DNA of 64,000 bases from JAUIAS01 sp030425395 (GCA_043553855.1 CP121336.1:1984001-2048000), one strand, 5' to 3'; positions 1 through 8,684 are shown, counted from the stretch's first letter. Program-made: numbers and translations. The notes: generated by a model from the sequence alone, not told the origin.

Positions 1-812
1 ACCGCCCATTTGCGGGTGCCAAAGATGCGATCCAAGGGGCCATAGGCAAAACTGCCAAGGATCATCGCGCAACCCATGACAAAACCGGCGGTGCCGATCT
101 GTCCGGCTCCAAGGTCAAAGACATCGGTGAAATAAGGCCCAATCCACAGGCCCCGGATCGCCCCCGCCGGTGCATAGTTGACCAGCATCAGCGGCAGAAT
201 CAGCCAAAGAGCAGGCATCCGTAGCACTGACATCAAAGAGCCACCTGCCGATTGTTCGATCCGCTCGGGATCACGCAGGAATACTCCGATGCAAATGGCA
301 ATCAGGATCGACAATCCACCGAGCCCCGCCAGCGCAATACGCCAGCCGAGTGTTTCTGCGGCCCATGCCATTGGATAGGATGCGATCAGATTGCCCAGCG
401 ATCCGATACCCAACATGAGCGCGGCCAATGTGGCAAATCGTGCCGGGGGAAACTGCCGCGCGAAGATAAAGTAGGACGCCATGAGGATCGGTGAGCATCC
501 GATCCCGATCAAAAGCATTGCCGCGTTGATGCCGCCCGGCCCCGTTGCCAGTGAAAACAGGATCGCGCCGCCACCGGCACCCAATGCCATCAGGACCGAG
601 GCCGTCCTGCGTGGACCAATATGATCCAGCGCCCAGCCAACAGGAATCTGACATGCCGCAAAGGTGATGAACCAAAGTCCCGAGGCAAAGGCGAGATCCT
701 CTGCTGTCGCCCCGAGATCTGTTGCAAGAGGCACGCTGAGCACGGCAAGGAAAGCACGGAAGAACTGGCTAAGGACGTAGCCAAGACATAAGACGACAAT
801 ACCTGTCTGCAT
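1..812 (-). CDS. MFS transporter, partial (3' end outside window)
   Basis: The reading frame opens at ATG 812 and stays open to the window edge, giving about 270 N-terminal residues. The product is strongly hydrophobic with repeated transmembrane segments and starts MQTGIVVLCLGYVLSQFF. The cytoplasmic loop after the second helix carries DHIGPRR, the usual MFS loop 2-3 signature (D-x2-G-R-R). It is the last visible gene of the minus-strand homoprotocatechuate operon, 94 bp after hpaI, so uptake of an aromatic acid or a pathway-related compound is a reasonable inference. I see no sequence feature that proves the substrate, and it need not be orthologous to HpaX. Confidence 0.75.
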   Translation of the reverse strand, partial: MQTGIVVLCLGYVLSQFFRAFLAVLSVPLATDLGATAEDLAFASGLWFITFAACQIPVGWALDHIGPRRTASVLMALGAGGGAILFSLATGPGGINAAMLLIGIGCSPILMASYFIFARQFPPARFATLAALMLGIGSLGNLIASYPMAWAAETLGWRIALAGLGGLSILIAICIGVFLRDPERIEQSAGGSLMSVLRMPALWLILPLMLVNYAPAGAIRGLWIGPYFTDVFDLGAGQIGTAGFVMGCAMILGSFAYGPLDRIFGTRKWA

Positions 813-906
813 TGCTTACCCCTTCCCGATTTTGCGTGCTTTGGGCTTGCACCACTGAGCCGTCAGGCGCAAGCGTGATCGGTGCGTCCTGCGCCTTGTG
901 CCGCGA

Positions 907-1677
907 TCAGTTGTCTTTCCACTTTGCCGCGGTTGCGCGCAGCACACGGGCTAAGAGCACAACGTCAATTCCTACCGCGTGAAATTGGGCACCTGCCTGC
1001 CGATAGGCTTCGGTGGATGCGTCAGTTGTCGAAAGAATGCCGGCTGCCTTGGGCGATGCAGCGATGCGTTGCAAGGCGGCCATGATGACCTCCTGAACCT
1101 GTGGAACAGAGGAATCGCCGCGATAGCCCATGTCGGCGGCAAGGTCGGCGGGGCCGATAAATACCCCGTCGACTCCGTCCACGGCCAGAATATCGTCCAG
1201 CGCGGCAATGCCCGCCCGGCTTTCGACCTGCACCAGAAGGCAGATTTCGGCATTCGCCGTCGCAACATAGTCAGGGATTGCAGAAAACCGTGACGCCCGT
1301 GACAGCGAGGCCCCGGCCCCGCGCACACCGTCGGGGGGATACCGGCAAGCGCGCACCAGTTCAGCGGCTTGTTCGGCGCTTTCCACCATCGGGATGAGAA
1401 GGGTCTGAGCGCCAATGTCCAGCGCCTGTTTGATCATCCAGGTTTCCCCGACCGGGAGGCGCACGACCCCATGGCTTGAAGAGGCCTCAAGCGCGATCAG
1501 TTGATCGCGTATGGACCGTATGTCGTTGGGCGCGTGTTCGCCATCTACCACGACCCAGTCGAACCCCGCTGTCCCCATAATTTCGGCGGCATAAAGATCT
1601 GCAAGGCCAAGCCAGCAACCGATCATACGGTCGCCAGCGCTAAGCCGGGCTTTGAACGTGTTGGGAAGCGCGGGCAT
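907..1677 (-). CDS. hpaI: 4-hydroxy-2-oxoheptane-1,7-dioate aldolase HpaI
   Basis: Class II (metal-dependent) aldolase of the HpcH/HpaI family, 256 residues, the usual family length. It performs the last step of homoprotocatechuate breakdown, splitting 4-hydroxy-2-oxoheptanedioate to pyruvate and succinate semialdehyde. Visible family motifs are VVVDGEHAPND, the metal-site region IPMVESAEQA and LVQVESRAG, and GPADLAADMG near the C-terminus. An in-frame ATG 48 bp further upstream exists, but ATG 1677 is preceded by AAAGGAAC at good spacing and matches the family N-terminus (MPALPNTFKARL), so it is preferred. It follows hpaH by 13 bp. A gabD-type dehydrogenase for the succinate semialdehyde product lies at 28.8-30.3 kb. 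Confidence 0.9.
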   Translation of the reverse strand: MPALPNTFKARLSAGDRMIGCWLGLADLYAAEIMGTAGFDWVVVDGEHAPNDIRSIRDQLIALEASSSHGVVRLPVGETWMIKQALDIGAQTLLIPMVESAEQAAELVRACRYPPDGVRGAGASLSRASRFSAIPDYVATANAEICLLVQVESRAGIAALDDILAVDGVDGVFIGPADLAADMGYRGDSSVPQVQEVIMAALQRIAASPKAAGILSTTDASTEAYRQAGAQFHAVGIDVVLLARVLRATAAKWKDN

Positions 1678-1690
1678 CAAGATGTTCCTT

Positions 1691-2491
1691 TTATTCGAAT
1701 GCGATGGACACGGTGCCAAACGCACCGAAATCCGCGTCGATCTGCGTTCCGGTGGGGCATTCCACCGGGCGGATAAACGAGCCGGACAAGACGATATCCC
1801 CGGCCTCTATGCGCTGGCCGTATGCCTCCATGCGGCGTGCAAGCCAGATCATGGATGTTACTGGATCGTTCAGCACACCAGCACCAAGGCCGGTTTCCTC
1901 TACTACGGCGTCGCGTGACACGATCGCCCCGACCCACCGTAAATCCACTGCGCGGGGATCGTGGCGCGCCGCGCCCAGAACCACACCGGCGTTTGCGGCG
2001 TTGTCGCTGATCGTATCTGTCACGACGCGCGCCTTCCCGGTCGCCGGGTCCGAGCGCAAGATCCGCGTGTCCAGAATTTCCAGCGCCGGAGCAACATGTT
2101 CGGTGGCGGCAAGGATATCTTCACGGTTGAGATCGCCGTGCGGCAAGTCTGCGCCCATCACAAAGGCAATCTCGGCTTCGATCCGGGGTTGGATGAACCG
2201 GCCCTTCGGAACAGTGTCACCACTTTCAAACAACATGTTGTCCAGCAAGACGCCACTATCAGGTGTTTCGATGTTGAGAGCGTCCTGCATGGCGCGGCTC
2301 GTCAATCCGATTTTCCAGCCGATCTTGCGCCGACCCGCGGCCAGTTTGCGCGCGACGAGCGCGTCCTGCACCGCATAGGCATCATCCAGCGTCATTCCGG
2401 GAAACCTGAGAGACAGCAAGCCGATCTGGGCACCCGTTTCTTCGGCTTCGAACAGGTCTTGGGCGGCCTGTGCCGCGTCTTCTGGTGTCAT
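1691..2491 (-). CDS. hpaH: 2-oxo-hept-4-ene-1,7-dioate hydratase HpaH
   Basis: Hydratase of the MhpD/HpaH branch of the fumarylacetoacetate hydrolase fold, 266 residues, full length for the family. It adds water to 2-oxohept-4-ene-1,7-dioate to give the HpaI substrate. Typical segments are GWKIGLTSRAMQ near residue 58, PRIEAEIAFVMG with the metal-binding acidic residues, and PALEILDTRI. The start ATG overlaps the stop of hpaG by 4 bp (ATGA), which indicates translational coupling. Assignment to HpaH rather than to the catechol-pathway paralogue MhpD rests on sequence style plus the complete hpa neighbourhood. Confidence 0.9.
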   Translation of the reverse strand: MTPEDAAQAAQDLFEAEETGAQIGLLSLRFPGMTLDDAYAVQDALVARKLAAGRRKIGWKIGLTSRAMQDALNIETPDSGVLLDNMLFESGDTVPKGRFIQPRIEAEIAFVMGADLPHGDLNREDILAATEHVAPALEILDTRILRSDPATGKARVVTDTISDNAANAGVVLGAARHDPRAVDLRWVGAIVSRDAVVEETGLGAGVLNDPVTSMIWLARRMEAYGQRIEAGDIVLSGSFIRPVECPTGTQIDADFGAFGTVSIAFE

Positions 2492-3372
2492 TGTTCGTCC
2501 TCGACCGTGTTGCGCAGGGTGCCGATACCTTCGGCGGAGATTTCGATCACATCACCGGGTTTGAGAAATCGCGGAGGATCAAACCGGGCACCGGCACCAG
2601 TGGGTGTCCCGGTAACGATGATGTCGCCGGGCACCAGTGTTGTGAAGGTTGAGATATAGGCGATCTGACGTGCCACCGGAAACAGCATTCTCGATGTCCG
2701 GTCATCTTGGCGCAGCTCGCCGTTGACGGTGGTTGTCAGCCGGATATCGGCAATCTGGGCGGCGTTTGTGAACGGAACAAGCCATGGTCCCATTGCACCG
2801 GAATTGTCAAAGTTCTTTCCCTGCGTGACGTTGAATTTCGCATGACGCACCCAGTCACGCAGCGTGCCTTCGTTGCACAGCGACAGCGCAGCGATGTGCG
2901 ACAGGGCCTCGTCTTGGGGGATGTGCCGCCCGCCTTTGCCGATGACCACGACGATCTCGCCTTCATAATCCAGCTGTTCGGATGCCTTCGGCCTGATGAT
3001 CGGAGCGTCATGGCCGACAAAGCTTCGTGGGAAGCGGATGAACAACGACATGTTGGGCGGTGCCTCCTGCCCGTCTCCGTATTCTTCGTTCCGGGCTGGA
3101 AAGTTGACGCCGACGCAGATGATCTTTTCCGGCGCGGGCACCGGCGGGAGATAGCGGAACGCGCCATGTGGCAGATCGGCGGCCTTGCCTTGTGCCGCCT
3201 GAGCCAACGTTTGCAATGCGCCCGCCTCTATGACCTCGCGCAGGGTGGGCCACTGCGGAAATGTATCCGACAAGGCGACAAAACCCGCATGCGTCACACA
3301 TCCATAGACAGGCTGTGCCCCGTCTTCCGAGGGTTGAACAGTGGCAAACACCACTCCGGCGGGCAATGTCAT
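2488..3372 (-). CDS. hpaG: Fumarylacetoacetate hydrolase family protein, HpaG-type isomerase/decarboxylase
   Basis: Single-domain FAH-family enzyme of 294 residues. It carries KIICVGVNFPARNEEYG, the DYEGEIVVVIGKGGR metal-site segment and the VTGTPTGAGARFDPP signature. In the pathway this family decarboxylates 5-oxopent-3-ene-1,2,5-tricarboxylate and isomerises 2-hydroxyhepta-2,4-dienedioate. In E. coli HpaG two such domains are fused in one chain of roughly 430 residues; here only one domain is seen, so it either does both reactions as a homo-oligomer or only one. Coupled by ATGA overlaps to the decarboxylase gene upstream and hpaH downstream. Could also be annotated as a generic 2-hydroxyhepta-2,4-diene-1,7-dioate isomerase. 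Confidence 0.82.
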   Translation of the reverse strand: MTLPAGVVFATVQPSEDGAQPVYGCVTHAGFVALSDTFPQWPTLREVIEAGALQTLAQAAQGKAADLPHGAFRYLPPVPAPEKIICVGVNFPARNEEYGDGQEAPPNMSLFIRFPRSFVGHDAPIIRPKASEQLDYEGEIVVVIGKGGRHIPQDEALSHIAALSLCNEGTLRDWVRHAKFNVTQGKNFDNSGAMGPWLVPFTNAAQIADIRLTTTVNGELRQDDRTSRMLFPVARQIAYISTFTTLVPGDIIVTGTPTGAGARFDPPRFLKPGDVIEISAEGIGTLRNTVEDEQ

Positions 3373-4769
3373 GTCAGGTTCCTTGCTATCGTCGTTATCG
3401 TGTCAAATGCTGTATCGAAATCCTCGGCCGCACAATCGAATTGCCCGGCTTGAAAACGGATCACCTTACGCCCGTCAACCATACCCTGTGTCAGATATAT
3501 CCGCCCGTCATCGTTGATCGCATCCACGAGCGCCTGTGTTTGATCGTCGGTGGCCCCTTTGGGTCGGAACGACCACAACGACAGGACGGGTTCGCTGGTG
3601 ATTTCGAAATCCGGTTCTGCGCGCATGCGTTCACACAGCGCTTGCGACCAGGCGACGTGGTTACGGATGCGCGATCGCAAGCCTTCCATCCCGTAGATCC
3701 GCATCACGAACCACAGCTTGAGAGCCCGGAACCGCCGCCCCAGAGGGACGGACCATTCAGAATAATCAATCACGTCGCTTTCGGCATGTGTGCGCAGGTA
3801 TTCGGGACGTATGGCCAGCGTTTGCCGTAACAGGTCAGGATCGCGCAGGAAATGCGCGGAACAATCGAATTGTGCGCCCAGCCATTTGTGCGGATTGAAG
3901 ACAATGGAATCAAAGCGGTCTGCTCCGGTCCAGAGTGTGCGGAATTCCGGGCAGATCATTGCCGTTCCCGCCCACGCCGCGTCAAGGTGTGTATAGAGGC
4001 CTTCAGCCTCTGCCACGTTGGCCAACGCATCCAGATCATCACACGCGCCCATGCCGGTGGCACCGGTCACGCCGATCAGCCCGGCCGGCAAATATCCCGC
4101 CGCACGATCAGCCTCGATGGCGGCGCGTAATGCGTCCACGTCCAGCGCCTTGCGGACCCCTTTGGTCGGCAGTTTGACAAGGTTTTTTTGCCCCACCCCA
4201 GACACCCAGATGGCCCGGTCAATCGAAGAGTGGACCTGATCGGAGCAATACACCCGCACGGGTTTTTGCCCGGCCAACCCTTCGGTATTGCCTGACCATT
4301 CCAGCGCCCGTTCACGCATGGTCAGAACCGCCGCCAGCGTCGCCGAGGACGCGCTGTCCTGAATGACTCCGCTATAGCTGTCGGACAGACCGAGCCCCTG
4401 CGCCAGCCATTCCATCATCCGGGTTTCCATCTCGGTCGCGGCGGGAGAAGTCTGCCACAACATGCATTGCGGCGCGACGATAGACGACAGAAACTCGGCC
4501 AGAACGCTGGCGGGTGACGCGTTCGAATTGAAGTAGGCAAAGAAGCGCGGATGCTGCCAATGGGTGATCCCCGGCATCACGTCACGGCGAAAATCGTCCC
4601 AGACGGCTTGCATGTCTTCGCCGGTTTCCGGTGGCGCGGCAGGTAGTCGGGACAGGATGTCGCCGGGTTTGACCTGCGCGCGCACCGGATTGTCGCGGAT
4701 GGTCTTGTGATAATCACGCCCCCAATCGGCGGCAGTGCGGCTCCAGTCCGCAAATTCGTCCCAGTTCAT
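3369..4769 (-). CDS. PLP-dependent aromatic-L-amino-acid decarboxylase family protein
   Basis: Group II pyridoxal-phosphate decarboxylase of 466 residues, the length of DOPA/tyrosine/tryptophan decarboxylases. The PLP lysine lies in SIVFNPHKWLG, with the cofactor aspartate in HLDAAWAGTA. The N-terminal HPRFFAYFNSNASPASVLAE and LMWQ-like CMLWQTSPAATEMET segments are typical of aromatic amino acid decarboxylases. It sits inside the hpa operon with a 4-bp overlap to hpaG, so its likely role is to feed tyrosine- or DOPA-derived amines into the homoprotocatechuate route. Substrate choice (tyrosine, DOPA, tryptophan, phenylalanine) cannot be read from the sequence. Confidence 0.85.
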   Translation of the reverse strand: MNWDEFADWSRTAADWGRDYHKTIRDNPVRAQVKPGDILSRLPAAPPETGEDMQAVWDDFRRDVMPGITHWQHPRFFAYFNSNASPASVLAEFLSSIVAPQCMLWQTSPAATEMETRMMEWLAQGLGLSDSYSGVIQDSASSATLAAVLTMRERALEWSGNTEGLAGQKPVRVYCSDQVHSSIDRAIWVSGVGQKNLVKLPTKGVRKALDVDALRAAIEADRAAGYLPAGLIGVTGATGMGACDDLDALANVAEAEGLYTHLDAAWAGTAMICPEFRTLWTGADRFDSIVFNPHKWLGAQFDCSAHFLRDPDLLRQTLAIRPEYLRTHAESDVIDYSEWSVPLGRRFRALKLWFVMRIYGMEGLRSRIRNHVAWSQALCERMRAEPDFEITSEPVLSLWSFRPKGATDDQTQALVDAINDDGRIYLTQGMVDGRKVIRFQAGQFDCAAEDFDTAFDTITTIARNLT

Positions 4770-4787
4770 GGTCTGTCCTTTTTGCCG

Positions 4788-5771
4788 TTACGGAGCGATG
4801 ATCGGGCTTGCTTGGATGTCGGAATCCTGCGTGTCGACACCAACAAACTTTGATCCGTGCGTGAACCAGCTTTGCGGTGCGGGAGCGCCCCAAAGCGTCT
4901 GGCGCTGGGGGTCTTTGAGATCCCATTTGATTGGCTCAAGGTCGGGATCGACGGTTTGATAATCGGAACAGTAGATTTCGATCCGATGGCCGTCTGGGTC
5001 CAGGATATATAGGAAGAACGCGTTGGAAATGCCGTGCCGTCCCGGACCGCGCTCGATGCTATCCACATAACCGGTGGTCGCCATCAGATCGAGAAGATCA
5101 ATGATGTTCAGTGGCGTCGGCACCCAGAATGCTACATGGTGCATGCGCGGCCCGGTGCCATTGGTAAAGGCCATGTCATGCACGCCCCCCTTGCGGTGCA
5201 TCCATGCGGCCCAGAGTCTCTTGCTGATCTCATCTTCGGTGTATTCGGTGACGCGAAACCCGAAATCTGAATAAAAGGCCACCGAAGCGTCCACGTCGTG
5301 GCTGAAACAGTTGAAATGGTCAATCCGCAGCGGCTTGACCCCACGATACAACGCATATTTCTGATGGATTGGTTCAAGGCGATCCATCTTGTGGTAAAAT
5401 TCCAGCGGAATTCCCATGTTGTCGGACGTGAGCAGCGTGCGCCCTTGATAGGCGCGGTCAACCCATTGAACAGGGCGGCCCTTGGACTGGAAATAGGTGT
5501 AGGCACGGTCCAGATCGTCTTCGTCGAAGGTCTTGAAACCCATGACTTCGACGGTGCCGGGCTGATCGGATTTCTGCAGTATTACACAATGATGCCCGCG
5601 TTCTTCCATTGCACGCAGATAGACATGGGTCTCGTCTTCATCTGTAACCTGAAGGCCAAGAATATCCGTGTAAAACCTGCGTGACGCGGCTAGGTCGGCA
5701 ACGTTTAAGCACACATGGCTAAGCCTGATGGTGTTGAAATCCGGATAAAGGTTGGGGGCTGGAACGGGCAT
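4788..5771 (-). CDS. 3,4-dihydroxyphenylacetate 2,3-dioxygenase, VOC (type I extradiol) fold
   Basis: Extradiol ring-cleavage dioxygenase of 327 residues with two vicinal-oxygen-chelate modules. The N-terminal module begins IRLSHVCLNVADLAASRRFY; the C-terminal module holds likely metal ligands at LRIDHFNCF, RMHHVAFWV and HRIEIYCSDY (His, His, Glu). The tail DPDLEPIKWDLKDPQRQTLW matches the C-terminal region I recall in homoprotocatechuate 2,3-dioxygenases of the Brevibacterium/Arthrobacter type. It cleaves homoprotocatechuate next to the carboxymethyl side chain. The gene lies 40 bp after hpaD, which encodes an unrelated enzyme for the same reaction. It may instead prefer a related catechol. 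Confidence 0.85.
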   Translation of the reverse strand: MPVPAPNLYPDFNTIRLSHVCLNVADLAASRRFYTDILGLQVTDEDETHVYLRAMEERGHHCVILQKSDQPGTVEVMGFKTFDEDDLDRAYTYFQSKGRPVQWVDRAYQGRTLLTSDNMGIPLEFYHKMDRLEPIHQKYALYRGVKPLRIDHFNCFSHDVDASVAFYSDFGFRVTEYTEDEISKRLWAAWMHRKGGVHDMAFTNGTGPRMHHVAFWVPTPLNIIDLLDLMATTGYVDSIERGPGRHGISNAFFLYILDPDGHRIEIYCSDYQTVDPDLEPIKWDLKDPQRQTLWGAPAPQSWFTHGSKFVGVDTQDSDIQASPIIAP

Positions 5772-5811
5772 GTGGCAGGCTCCTTTTCAGGGATGCGCGG
5801 GGGAGGTCGGG

Positions 5812-6666
5812 TCAGACAACCGGAAAAATGACATTGGTCTGGCCGGTGCCTGAAGACGGGAAGTATGGTGTGACGACTTCGCATTTTGCATCGTAACTGT
5901 CCCACCCCAAAGCACCATAAAGCATTGCTGTGTCATGCATTGATCCTTCACCGCAGCAATGCTCGGCGTATTCCGGCAGCATCTTGAGAAAAGTCGCATG
6001 ATCACCGCGTTGCCACATATCCAGAACGTGCAAGTCCATCTGGCGGTTGAACTCGGAACTGATGGTAAAGGTGCCGTTGTTCGCGGCATAGTCTTTGTTG
6101 GGCCAGATCTTGTGCGACAGTGACCCAGATGCGACCAGCAATACCTTGCTGTCGGATGCTTCGACTGCCGCGCGGATCGCCTCGCCGACCATGCGGCTTT
6201 CGTCGTGGCCGTGCACGGTGCACCACGCCGCGACCGAGACGACCTTCATCTCATGCGCGCGAGACATGAACCGCATCGGGACAAGCGTGCCATATTCCAG
6301 TTCGAGACTGTCGAGGTGGTGCGCCAGCGTATAGGCTCCCCGGTCAGAGGCTTCCTTGGCAATGGCGTCGCCCAGTTCAGGATTGCCGTCGTAAGCATAG
6401 GGCATGTCTTGGATGAACTGCGGGAATTCGTTCGAGGTGAACAGGCCCTCAAAATGGTCATTCGCATTGATGTGAAACCCTGCGTTGATGACCCAATGTG
6501 TATCGCAGATCACAACGGTATCCGCACCCAGTTCCTTGGCGCGGCGCGCTATCTCAAAGTGCCCGTCAATGGCACTTTGACGTTTGCCCTTCACAGGGCC
6601 GTCCTGTTCGGACATCAGCATGGTCGGCACGTGGGTGCACTTGGCGGCAAGAACGATTTCTCCCAT
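5812..6666 (-). CDS. hpaD: 3,4-dihydroxyphenylacetate 2,3-dioxygenase HpaD, LigB (type III extradiol) fold
   Basis: LigB-superfamily extradiol dioxygenase of 284 residues, essentially the length of E. coli HpaD. It opens with MGEIVLAAKCTHVPTM (metal His in CTHVP), followed by VICDTHWV and by SGSLSHKIWPN, the expected His-rich active-site segments. It converts homoprotocatechuate to 5-carboxymethyl-2-hydroxymuconate semialdehyde. The start ATG overlaps the TAA of hpaE (TAATG), so it is translationally coupled. The next gene downstream encodes a non-homologous enzyme predicted to carry out the same cleavage, which makes one of the two either redundant or specialised. Confidence 0.9.
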   Translation of the reverse strand: MGEIVLAAKCTHVPTMLMSEQDGPVKGKRQSAIDGHFEIARRAKELGADTVVICDTHWVINAGFHINANDHFEGLFTSNEFPQFIQDMPYAYDGNPELGDAIAKEASDRGAYTLAHHLDSLELEYGTLVPMRFMSRAHEMKVVSVAAWCTVHGHDESRMVGEAIRAAVEASDSKVLLVASGSLSHKIWPNKDYAANNGTFTISSEFNRQMDLHVLDMWQRGDHATFLKMLPEYAEHCCGEGSMHDTAMLYGALGWDSYDAKCEVVTPYFPSSGTGQTNVIFPVV

Positions 6667-8177
6667 TACAATGCGCCCAGCTTGGTTATTTTGTGTTGAC
6701 CGGTGGCAAAGCCAATGTGCTTTTGCTCCATATAGAATTCAAACGACCAATCGCCGCCGTCGCGGCCGATCCCGGACGCCTTGACGCCACCGAAGGGTGT
6801 CGGCAGGTGGCGGACGTTCTCCGAATTCACCCAGATCATCCCCGCTTCCAGCTTGTCGGTAAACCTTAGGGCGCGGGTCAGATCGTTGGTCCAGACATAG
6901 CCGGTCAGACCATAGGCCGTGTCATTGGCGATTTGCAGAGCCTCTTCTTCTGTCGAAAAAGGGATGGACGTCAGGACCGGGCCAAAGATTTCTTCTTGGG
7001 AAATGCGCATCTGGTTGTTGGCGCCGGTGAACAGAGTGGGGCGAACGAAATAGCCCTGATCGCCGACCACTTTGCCGCCCGCCGCAATTGTCGCGCCGTC
7101 CTCGCGGGCGATATCGAAATAGCTGGTAACCTTTTCGAAATGCTCCTGAGTGACCAGCGGCCCGATTTCGGTGGTGGGGTCAAGCGGATGCCCGACCCGG
7201 ATGTTGTTGACGCGTTCGACCAGCTTGGCCTCGAACGCTTCGCGCACGGTGTCCTGGATCAACAGGCGCGACGACGATGTGCAGCGTTCGCCGTTGATCG
7301 AATAAATCATGAAGATCGCCGCATCCAGCGCGCGGTCCAGATCGGCGTCATCAAAGACAATCACCGGGTTCTTGCCGCCCAGCTCAAGATGGTTGCGCTT
7401 GAGCGTATCGGCCCCCTGCTTAGTGATCAGGCTACCCGTGCGGCTTTCTCCGACAAAGGCGATGGCCTTGATCTTGGGGTGTTCACAGAGGGCCCGACCG
7501 ACTTCCTCGCCAAAGCCATTGACCGTATTGAGAACGCCCGGCGGCAGGCCGGCCTCTTCCGCGATCTCAATCAGCAGGCGCGCGGTGAGCGGGGAAGCCT
7601 CGGCGGGTTTGTGAACCACTGTGCAGCCTGCCGCCAGCGCGGGTGCGATTTTCCATGTCGACAGCATGAAGGGTGTGTTCCACGGAGTGATCACACCCAC
7701 CGGCCCGATCGGGACGCGGGTGGTGATGTTCATCAGCGTTGGCGATTTCAGATGCTGGCCGTCACGGGCCTGAACAACCTGATCGGCAAAATAGCGGAAA
7801 TTCTCGGCACCGCGCAGCGCGGCCTTGGACATGAATTTGTAAGCCTGTCCGGTGTCCCAGCATTCGCAAAGCGCGATTTCTTCGGCACGCGCTTCGATCG
7901 ATTCAGCCACACGGATGAGGATTTTCTTGCGCTCCAGCGCGGGCATATCGCGCCACGCGGCAAAGGCGTCGTGGGCCGCGTTTGCGGCTGCGTCGATATC
8001 GGCGGCTGATCCATGCGCCACGTCGCAGATGACCGATGTGTCCACAGGGGATATCGACTGGAAAACGCCGTTTCCGCCTGCAGTGTCCCGCCCGGCAATG
8101 CGGTTGGGAATACCATCCTTACGGAACCGGGCCAGATGCCCGTCGAGCTTTTTGAGATTGTCTTCCAATACGCTCAT
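6666..8177 (-). CDS. hpaE: 5-carboxymethyl-2-hydroxymuconate-6-semialdehyde dehydrogenase HpaE
   Basis: NAD-dependent aldehyde dehydrogenase of 503 residues. Family landmarks are PVGVITPWNTPFMLSTWK, the cofactor-side FVGESRTG, ELGGKNPVIVFDDADLD and the catalytic cysteine in NGERCTSSSRLL. The C-terminal LPTPFGGVKASGIGRDGG and SFEFYMEQKHIGFA are typical of HpaE. It oxidises the ring-cleavage product semialdehyde to the dicarboxylate that HpaF isomerises. The gene overlaps hpaF by 4 bp upstream and hpaD by 1 bp downstream, inside a tightly packed operon. Confidence 0.92.
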   Translation of the reverse strand: MSVLEDNLKKLDGHLARFRKDGIPNRIAGRDTAGGNGVFQSISPVDTSVICDVAHGSAADIDAAANAAHDAFAAWRDMPALERKKILIRVAESIEARAEEIALCECWDTGQAYKFMSKAALRGAENFRYFADQVVQARDGQHLKSPTLMNITTRVPIGPVGVITPWNTPFMLSTWKIAPALAAGCTVVHKPAEASPLTARLLIEIAEEAGLPPGVLNTVNGFGEEVGRALCEHPKIKAIAFVGESRTGSLITKQGADTLKRNHLELGGKNPVIVFDDADLDRALDAAIFMIYSINGERCTSSSRLLIQDTVREAFEAKLVERVNNIRVGHPLDPTTEIGPLVTQEHFEKVTSYFDIAREDGATIAAGGKVVGDQGYFVRPTLFTGANNQMRISQEEIFGPVLTSIPFSTEEEALQIANDTAYGLTGYVWTNDLTRALRFTDKLEAGMIWVNSENVRHLPTPFGGVKASGIGRDGGDWSFEFYMEQKHIGFATGQHKITKLGAL

Positions 8178-8569
8178 TGCGTGTTCTCCGTTCCAAGGTG
8201 ATCGCGAACCGTTCCTGCCTTTAGCGCCAGATCGGCTTGCATGTCCCGAAGCTCAAGCGACAGGGCCACTGAGTGCGTGGCCATCGCAGGAGCGAGAAAG
8301 CGTTCAGCGGCGTCAAAAACAGCGCGCGCCGCGTGTTGTTTCGTGGCCTCGTCTCGGCCCTCGCGCAGACGGATAACGATGTCGATATAACCGTGAATGT
8401 CCTGTCCGTCGGCGATGGATGTGTGATCGGCCCGAAACGCCCGGACCCGCACACCGGCAAGCGGGAAGACACCACTTTCAATCGCTGCACGGCGCAGGGT
8501 ATCGCACAGTGCAGAAATGTTGGTGCGTGTTTCCATGTTCGGTGAATAATCAAGAGTGATATGCGGCAA
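8174..8569 (-). CDS. hpaF: 5-carboxymethyl-2-hydroxymuconate delta-isomerase HpaF
   Basis: Small isomerase of the tautomerase superfamily (131 residues), starting MPHITLDYSPN so that Pro2 becomes the N-terminal catalytic base after removal of Met. The internal RAFRADHTSIADGQ and the C-terminal VALSLELRDMQADLALK segment are typical of HpaF (CHMI). It interconverts 5-carboxymethyl-2-hydroxymuconate and its oxo tautomer, the substrate of the HpaG decarboxylase. It is the promoter-proximal gene of the operon and reads away from hpaR. Confidence 0.9.
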   Translation of the reverse strand: MPHITLDYSPNMETRTNISALCDTLRRAAIESGVFPLAGVRVRAFRADHTSIADGQDIHGYIDIVIRLREGRDEATKQHAARAVFDAAERFLAPAMATHSVALSLELRDMQADLALKAGTVRDHLGTENTQ

Positions 8570-8599
8570 GGTTTGCTCCGGTTTGCTGGCGGAATTTGA

Positions 8600-8611
8600 T
8601 TAACACATTAA
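8600..8611. promoter_or_regulatory. Candidate HpaR operator between hpaF and hpaR
   Basis: The 115-bp divergent intergenic region contains the dyad TTAACACATTAA in the only AT-rich stretch between the two genes, about 30 bp from the hpaF start codon. MarR-family repressors usually bind short AT-rich palindromes in such divergent promoters. This is position and symmetry evidence only. Confidence 0.4.
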
Positions 8612-8684
8612 CTAAAACCTGTCCACCCCGCAGGATAGCGTATTGAGATTGCCATTGGCGCAGGCGCTGTGCATCATGCACCTG

